Positions 6,928-10,497 of a DNA stretch of 10,497 nucleotides are shown here, in pieces. Every line of letters starts with the position of its first letter. Within the stretch, counting starts at the first letter, position 1. The notes under the pieces are model-generated. The model made no database searches, was not told the origin of the DNA, and worked only from the letters and a program-made list of their open reading frames with translations. The stretch is taken from assembly GCA_964582785.1 (NCBI GenBank), contig CAZOTT010000099.1, forward strand, positions 1 through 10,497, in the 5' to 3' direction. The position numbers and the translations under genes are program-made. This DNA comes from JAMOQA01 sp964582785. Its GTDB lineage: Bacteria; Acidobacteriota; Polarisedimenticolia; J045.

Positions 6928-7041
6928 CGCGGCGGACCGGGCGGCCACCGACCGGGGAGGCGCCCGGGGTGCCGGGAGCCGCGCGGCGGTGGGGCGGCCA
7001 CGCAGGGGGGCCCGGGCCCGGGGGGACGGCGGGGCGCGGGG
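6928..7041. other. Convergent intergenic gap, extremely GC-rich, no gene seen
   Basis: The gap separates two converging genes. It contains an imperfect hairpin (GGCGCC 6959-6964 with GGTGCC 6968-6973, one G-T pair) and a 12-nt perfect palindrome GGGCCCGGGCCC (7008-7019). Either could help end transcription from both sides, but neither is followed by a T-run on either strand. No promoter or small coding region was recognised. Confidence 0.4.
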
Positions 7042-8862
7042 TCAGGCGTCGTCCGTGCCGGCGCCGGGGCCTCCGCGGAGGGGCTTCCCGTGGGACCCGG
7101 CAGGGGGCCAGTCCACCGTGTTCTCCAGCCGCGGCACCTCCTCCGCGGGGAAGGAGGGGAACGGCAGCTTCCCCTCCGCGCGCAGGCTTCGGATCTCCTG
7201 TTCCGCCCGGCGGCTTCGCTCCGGGTCCAGCCCCCCGTCCCGGGCGAGGTAGGCGGTCTGGGAGGGGAAGGCGAACCCGGACCCGGAACGGTCGACGATG
7301 TCCATGATCCGCAGGAAGACGTCTTCCCGGATCGCCAGGAACTCGTTCCAGTCGTTCGTCCGGGCGTAGGCGAAGATCTCGATGTCGAGCGAGGATGCCC
7401 CGAACCCGACGAACCGGGCCCGGGCCGGGTCGTTGTCGATCCGGGGATGGCCGAGCAGGAGCTTGCGCAGCTCTACCAGCACCCAGCGAAGCTGGTCGGG
7501 GGAGGTTTCGTAGCGCAGGCCGATCGTCACGTGGAGGAGGATCCGGTCCCGGGGGCCGAAGTTCTCGAGGGCCATCGAGGAGAACGTGCTGTTCGGGATC
7601 GAGATCAGTGTCCGGTCGAGCGTCCGGACCTTCGTCGAGCGCAGCCCGATGTCCTCGACGGTCCCCACCCGGTCCCCGAACCGGCAGAAGTCTCCCACGG
7701 TCACCGGCTGGTCGGTGATCAGGGTGAACCCGCCGAAGAGGTTCTCGAGGGTCTTCTGGGCGGCGAGGGCGACCGCCAGGCCGCCGACGCCGAGACCCGC
7801 CACGAGGCTCGTCACGTTGAAGCCGAGGTTCTGGAGGAGCGCCACCAGGGCGAGGGCCAGGAAGACGACCTTGATCGTCCGTCGGCCGAGGGGGACCATC
7901 GAGAGGAGCTGCTTCCGGCCCCGGTCCCGCAGGCGGACCGAGACGATACCGGCCGCCAGGTCGAGCAGGCGCAGGATCGCCCAGGTGGCCACGAGAACGA
8001 AGAGGCCCTTTTCCAGCCCGACGAGGAACCTTCGCGCGGGCATCGCGAGGCCGAGGGGGAGCCAGCCGAAGGAGAAGAAGACGAGGGCGATCAGCAGACG
8101 GGCCGGTCCGACCAGGTGCCGGACGACCTGGTCGTCGATGTCGGTCCGGGTCCGGCCCGCCGCCGCGCTGAACACCCGGAAGAGGATCGCCGTCAGGATC
8201 CACGAGACGACGTAGCAGCCGACGACCAGGAGGAGCAGGGCGATCCACTGCCAGAGCTGGATCTCCAGGGCGCGGATCTCGAAGAAGGGGGGGGCGAGGA
8301 TCTCCCCGAGGACCCCGTAGCCGTACTCGTCGTAGAGGGCGTCCAGGTGGCGCAGGGTCCGGGCCGCGACCTTCCACGCGAGCCGGCCGTCCTCGGGGAC
8401 GCGGTGGAGCCACACCGTGACCGAGCCGCGCGGGGTCGGGATTTCCCCGAGGGCGTCCCAGTCCGGCTTCCCGTCGGCAGGGTTCCCCTCGGGGGAGTCG
8501 CTCACCCGGTCCGGGTCCACCCAGAGGGTCTGGTCGAGGACGGTCTTGAACCGCCGGGCGATCGTTTCCGGGCCGAGTTCCCGGACCTTCGGGGGCAGGC
8601 CCGAGAGCTCGAGGAACCGGGCGGCCTCCTTCCAGTCTCCCCGGCGGCAGGCGTCGATGTAACCCAGGATCGCGCTGCGCGGGGTGGACCCGGGGAACGC
8701 TTCCGCCGGGGAGTCGGAACCGGGCGGGTCGGTGGCCGCGGACCGGGCGGGAGGCGAGGAAGGCGGCGCCGGGGAAGCGGCCCCGGCGGGTGCCAGCAGG
8801 ACGGCGAGGCAGGCCGGCAACACGACCATGAACGGCGCGACGCGACGGCGTTCCCCGGGCAC
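7042..8862 (-). CDS. MscS-family mechanosensitive ion channel with exported N-terminal domain
   Basis: A 606-residue membrane protein from the GTG at 8862. A signal peptide is clear: RRR at 5-7, a hydrophobic core at 8-25, and a likely cleavage after AGA (26-28). A Pro/Ser/Ala-rich linker leads to a predicted periplasmic domain at about 55-185 (SAILGYIDACRRGDWKEAAR, later WKVAARTLRHLDALYDEYG). Transmembrane helices lie near 202-230, 253-274, 284-308 and 329-345, followed by the MscS pore helix GLGVGGLAVALAAQKTLENL (356-375). The cytoplasmic beta domain has VTVGDFCRFGDRVGTVEDIG and the signature TLISIPNS (418-425). The alpha/beta C-terminal domain ends near 540, with a charged, proline-rich tail. 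MscS channels release solutes on hypo-osmotic shock, but large family members can have other roles. It lies 11 bp after a response-regulator gene, so the pair is probably co-transcribed. An in-frame GTG at 8877 would add five residues. Confidence 0.92.
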   Translation of the reverse strand: MPGERRRVAPFMVVLPACLAVLLAPAGAASPAPPSSPPARSAATDPPGSDSPAEAFPGSTPRSAILGYIDACRRGDWKEAARFLELSGLPPKVRELGPETIARRFKTVLDQTLWVDPDRVSDSPEGNPADGKPDWDALGEIPTPRGSVTVWLHRVPEDGRLAWKVAARTLRHLDALYDEYGYGVLGEILAPPFFEIRALEIQLWQWIALLLLVVGCYVVSWILTAILFRVFSAAAGRTRTDIDDQVVRHLVGPARLLIALVFFSFGWLPLGLAMPARRFLVGLEKGLFVLVATWAILRLLDLAAGIVSVRLRDRGRKQLLSMVPLGRRTIKVVFLALALVALLQNLGFNVTSLVAGLGVGGLAVALAAQKTLENLFGGFTLITDQPVTVGDFCRFGDRVGTVEDIGLRSTKVRTLDRTLISIPNSTFSSMALENFGPRDRILLHVTIGLRYETSPDQLRWVLVELRKLLLGHPRIDNDPARARFVGFGASSLDIEIFAYARTNDWNEFLAIREDVFLRIMDIVDRSGSGFAFPSQTAYLARDGGLDPERSRRAEQEIRSLRAEGKLPFPSFPAEEVPRLENTVDWPPAGSHGKPLRGGPGAGTDDA

Positions 8863-8867
8863 GGCGG

Positions 8868-8874
8868 CCTCCTT
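8868..8874 (-). promoter_or_regulatory. Shine-Dalgarno that decides the MscS-family gene start
   Basis: On the minus strand these bases read AAGGAGG, a near-perfect ribosome binding site, 5 bases upstream of the GTG at 8862. The alternative GTG at 8877 overlaps the previous gene's stop (GTGA), but has no good site upstream and would place AAGGAGG inside the coding region. The 8862 start is therefore preferred. The site also touches the response-regulator stop codon (8874-8876), so ribosomes finishing that gene could reinitiate here. Confidence 0.7.
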
Positions 8875-9527
8875 CACGGCTCGATCAGCCGGTTGCGAAT
8901 GCAGTAACGGACGATGTCCGTCACGTTGCGGGCGCCGATCTTGCGCATGATCGACGCCCGGTGGGTCTCGGCCGTCTTCGGACTGATGCCGAGCACGGCG
9001 GCGGCTTCCTTGGTGGAATACCCGTCGGCCAGCAGGACCGCGATCTCCCGTTCCCGGCGGGTCATCACCCCGCCGGGCCGGCCGTGGGCGAGCAGGGAGG
9101 CGACGTACTCGGCCACCGCGTCCGACGATCCGGCGGTCGAGATGTACCAGTCTCCCCGGGCGGCGGCCCGAACGCCCTCGAGCAGCCGGGAGAAGGGCGC
9201 CTTCTTCAGGACCCAGGCCCGGGCGCCGGCCTCGAAGGCCTGGCGCTGCCAGGCCTCGTTGTGCTGGCCCGCCAGGACGACGAAACCGATCCCGGGGTGG
9301 GCGTGGTGGAGGATCCGGACGACCTCGATCCCGGAGACATCCGGCATCAGGAGGTCGACGACCACCACGTCGGGCTGCACCGGGGGAACCCGGTCGAGGG
9401 CGGCCCGGCCGCCCTCCGCGCGCCCCAAAACGACCACGTCCCGCTCGTCCCGGAACATCCGTTCCAGGGCATCGAGCAGGAGGACGTGGTCGTCCACGAG
9501 GAAAAGCCGTACCGGGTCCCGGTCCAC
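8874..9527 (-). CDS. NarL/FixJ-family response regulator with LuxR-type HTH
   Basis: A 217-residue cytoplasmic transcription factor. Residues about 6-122 are a receiver domain: acidic pair Asp12-Asp13 (FLVDDH), phosphoacceptor Asp58 (DVVVVDLLMPDVSG), and Lys108/Lys109 in WVLKKAP. The conserved Thr/Ser after beta-4 appears to be Ala86 (VVLAGQHN), an unusual change in the phosphorylation switch. Residues 155-217 are a LuxR/GerE helix-turn-helix: MTRREREIAVLLADGYSTKE, AAAVLGISPKTAETHRASIM and NVTDIVRYCIRNRL. In the family, phosphorylation by a sensor kinase drives dimerisation and DNA binding. No histidine kinase is in the window, so the partner is elsewhere. The GTG start at 9527 has GGAGG eight bases upstream (9536-9540) and a -10 box just before it. 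The MscS channel gene follows immediately and is the obvious candidate for linked function. Confidence 0.94.
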   Translation of the reverse strand: MDRDPVRLFLVDDHVLLLDALERMFRDERDVVVLGRAEGGRAALDRVPPVQPDVVVVDLLMPDVSGIEVVRILHHAHPGIGFVVLAGQHNEAWQRQAFEAGARAWVLKKAPFSRLLEGVRAAARGDWYISTAGSSDAVAEYVASLLAHGRPGGVMTRREREIAVLLADGYSTKEAAAVLGISPKTAETHRASIMRKIGARNVTDIVRYCIRNRLIEP

Positions 9528-9548
9528 GGGGGCCGCCTCCGCGGGCGC

Positions 9549-9554
9549 ATTCTA
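9549..9554 (-). promoter_or_regulatory. Probable sigma-70 -10 box for the response regulator-channel operon
   Basis: The minus strand reads TGTAGAAT across this point, with TAGAAT differing from TATAAT at one position and a TG two bases upstream giving an extended -10 feel. The surroundings are very GC-rich, so the box stands out. No good -35 is visible 16-18 bases upstream (about ACGGAC), consistent with an extended -10 or activator-dependent promoter. Transcription would start near 9542, giving a leader of only about 15 bases that holds the GGAGG site. Confidence 0.5.
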
Positions 9555-9604
9555 CAGGATCGGGGGGCCCGGTCCGTCCGTCCCCGTGCGCCGGGGGCGG
9601 TGGT

Positions 9605-10198
9605 TCAGGCCTTCCGGTCGCGGAGCTGGGCGCGCTGGATGCGGAAGGTGTACCGGACGACCGCCTCCCGGTCCTCCTCGTGGATCCCGTGGAAGCCGAT
9701 CCCCAGGTGCCAGCGGCCGACCGGGAGGTCCTCCCCGTCGGGGTGGACCAGGCTCACGACCCGGCCCACCGCCCGGACCTCGGCCGAGGGGTCCCCCACC
9801 AGGTGCAGCTCCAGCTCGACCATGCTCCCTTCCGGCAGCCGCTCGGGAACCCGGACGCCCAGGCCCGCCCCGGAGAGGTTGATCGTCTCCCCCTCGATCC
9901 AGTGCCCGGAATCCCGGAGATCGACCCCGAGCCGATCGGCGATCCGCCGGAGCATCCACTCGATCCGCTCCGTCCGCTCGTGGAGGGACAGGAGGGCGGC
10001 GCGTTCCCAGGTCTTTTCCCGGGAGGCCGACGGGCGGGAGTCGAAGGAGATCCGCTCCACGTAGGTCGGCTCCATCTCGAAGCGTTCCGCGAGGCGTTCC
10101 GCCTCTTCTTCGCCCAGCGGGCGGAGGCGCACCGGGATCCGGACCGCGGTGCGGGCGAAGGAGCGGGCTCCGGTGCCGGGGTGATCGTGATCGGTCAT
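9605..10198 (-). CDS. PilZ-domain c-di-GMP receptor protein
   Basis: A 197-residue cytoplasmic protein with both halves of the PilZ c-di-GMP-binding signature. An RxxxR motif is at Arg16-Arg20 (ARTAVRIPVRLR), and NLSGAG (Asn107-Gly112) matches the [D/N]xSxxG motif. After it come beta strands ending near HLGIGFHGI (164-172) and a helix with EEDREAVVRYTFRIQR. About 85 residues separate the two motifs, much more than in the compact PilZ core. This insert (about 28-100) is charged and probably helical (EEEAERLAERFE, ERTERIEWMLRRIADRL), and might mediate dimerisation or partner binding. PilZ proteins change motility, adhesion or exopolysaccharide output when c-di-GMP rises. The ATG at 10198 overlaps the stop of the upstream GGDEF gene (ATGA) and has GAGGAG at 10204-10209. 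The target of the protein is not evident. Confidence 0.85.
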   Translation of the reverse strand: MTDHDHPGTGARSFARTAVRIPVRLRPLGEEEAERLAERFEMEPTYVERISFDSRPSASREKTWERAALLSLHERTERIEWMLRRIADRLGVDLRDSGHWIEGETINLSGAGLGVRVPERLPEGSMVELELHLVGDPSAEVRAVGRVVSLVHPDGEDLPVGRWHLGIGFHGIHEEDREAVVRYTFRIQRAQLRDRKA

Positions 10199-10497
10199 CG
10201 CGTCTCCTCGGCCGCCGGGGGGCCGTCCTCCCGGGGAATCCAGCGGTGGAGCCGGTCCCGGCCGGCCCGCTTGGCGGCATAGAGGGCATCGTCCGCCAGC
10301 CGGACCAGCCGGTCCGGGTCTCCGCCGGCATCGGCGATCCCCGCGACGCCGAAGCTGGCGGAGAGCCGGGTGCCGGGCGGGTCCAGGGGCGAGAGGGCCA
10401 GGCGGTGCCGGACCCGTTCCGCCAGCCGGGCGGCGTCCACCGGCGACGTCTCCGGCAGGAGCAGGGCGAACTCGTCCCCGCCCACCCGGGCCGCGAT
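10195..10497 (-). CDS. GGDEF diguanylate cyclase, C-terminal part, partial
   Basis: The 100 visible codons enter from the window's right edge and end at a TGA at 10195-10197. The fragment opens IAARVGGDEFALLLPE, so the catalytic GGDEF motif is intact. It continues with AARLAERVRHRLA, LSASFGVAGIADAGG, and DRLVRLADDALYAAKRAGRD, the usual final helix of the domain. The enzyme makes c-di-GMP from two GTP. Its sensory N-terminal part and the position of the inhibitory RxxD site lie just beyond the edge. A short tail (RWIPREDGPPAAEETR) follows the domain. The stop overlaps the PilZ gene start by four bases, suggesting the cyclase and its possible receptor are made together. Confidence 0.93.
   Translation of the reverse strand: MAARVGGDEFALLLPETSPVDAARLAERVRHRLALSPLDPPGTRLSASFGVAGIADAGGDPDRLVRLADDALYAAKRAGRDRLHRWIPREDGPPAAEETR

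Noticed and set aside
3709..6948. Open frame of 1079 codons on the minus strand opposite the receiver/ATP-grasp gene
   Set aside because: It is rich in Arg, Gly, Pro, Val and His without any recognisable domain, and mirrors a real gene. Long antisense frames are expected at this GC content.
7008..7019. Palindrome GGGCCCGGGCCC as a protein-binding operator
   Set aside because: It is a simple G/C-only palindrome in a convergent gap, better explained by composition or a transcription-end structure.
7090..8907. Open frame of 605 codons on the plus strand opposite the MscS-family gene
   Set aside because: No domain is recognisable and it is the complement of a clear channel gene.
9568..9585. Short tandem repeat of GGAC units on the minus strand
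   Set aside because: Only about three copies in a GC-rich gap, too few to call a repeat element.
8961..10064. Plus-strand frames of over 300 codons opposite the response regulator and PilZ genes
   Set aside because: They cover two well-defined minus-strand genes and have Arg/Gly/Pro-biased content, typical of GC-rich shadow frames.

Overview
The window is GC-rich bacterial DNA, with GTG as well as ATG starts, strong Shine-Dalgarno sites and very tight gene packing. It carries respiratory complex I genes, an MscS channel with a signal peptide, and c-di-GMP and two-component signalling genes. This suggests a Gram-negative, respiring, environmental bacterium. A deep lineage such as Acidobacteriota or a former deltaproteobacterial group would fit, but that placement is a low-confidence guess from gene content only. 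No rRNA, tRNA, CRISPR array, insertion sequence or phage gene was seen.

Plus strand, 1-3781 (energy and nitrogen metabolism). The window opens in the last 78 codons of nuoL. A 45-bp gap with a perfect hairpin leads to a complete nuoN, so nuoM is not in its usual place between them. The nuoN stop overlaps the GTG start of a small PTS EIIA protein (PtsN/fructose type). A 203-bp leader with several possible hairpins then precedes gdhA (glutamate dehydrogenase). A 28-nt perfect palindrome follows gdhA as its probable terminator.

Plus strand, 3901-6927 (the most unusual gene). It encodes a 1008-residue protein with a degenerate receiver, an apparently intact receiver, a PPDK/PEP-synthase-type ATP-grasp domain, and a conserved C-terminal region of unknown function. 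The usual phosphohistidine swivelling domain and PEP/pyruvate TIM barrel are not recognisable. It looks like a two-component-controlled phosphotransfer enzyme of unknown substrate, and is the best candidate here for an undescribed system.

Minus strand, 10497-7042 (signalling and membrane stress; transcription runs right to left). A GGDEF diguanylate cyclase, cut by the window edge, overlaps a PilZ protein by 4 bases (ATGA), giving a c-di-GMP maker and receptor pair. After a 77-bp gap with a good -10 box comes a NarL/LuxR-type response regulator. It is followed directly by a large MscS-family channel with an exported N-terminal domain. The two strands converge at 6928-7041, a GC-rich gap with hairpin potential but no T-run.
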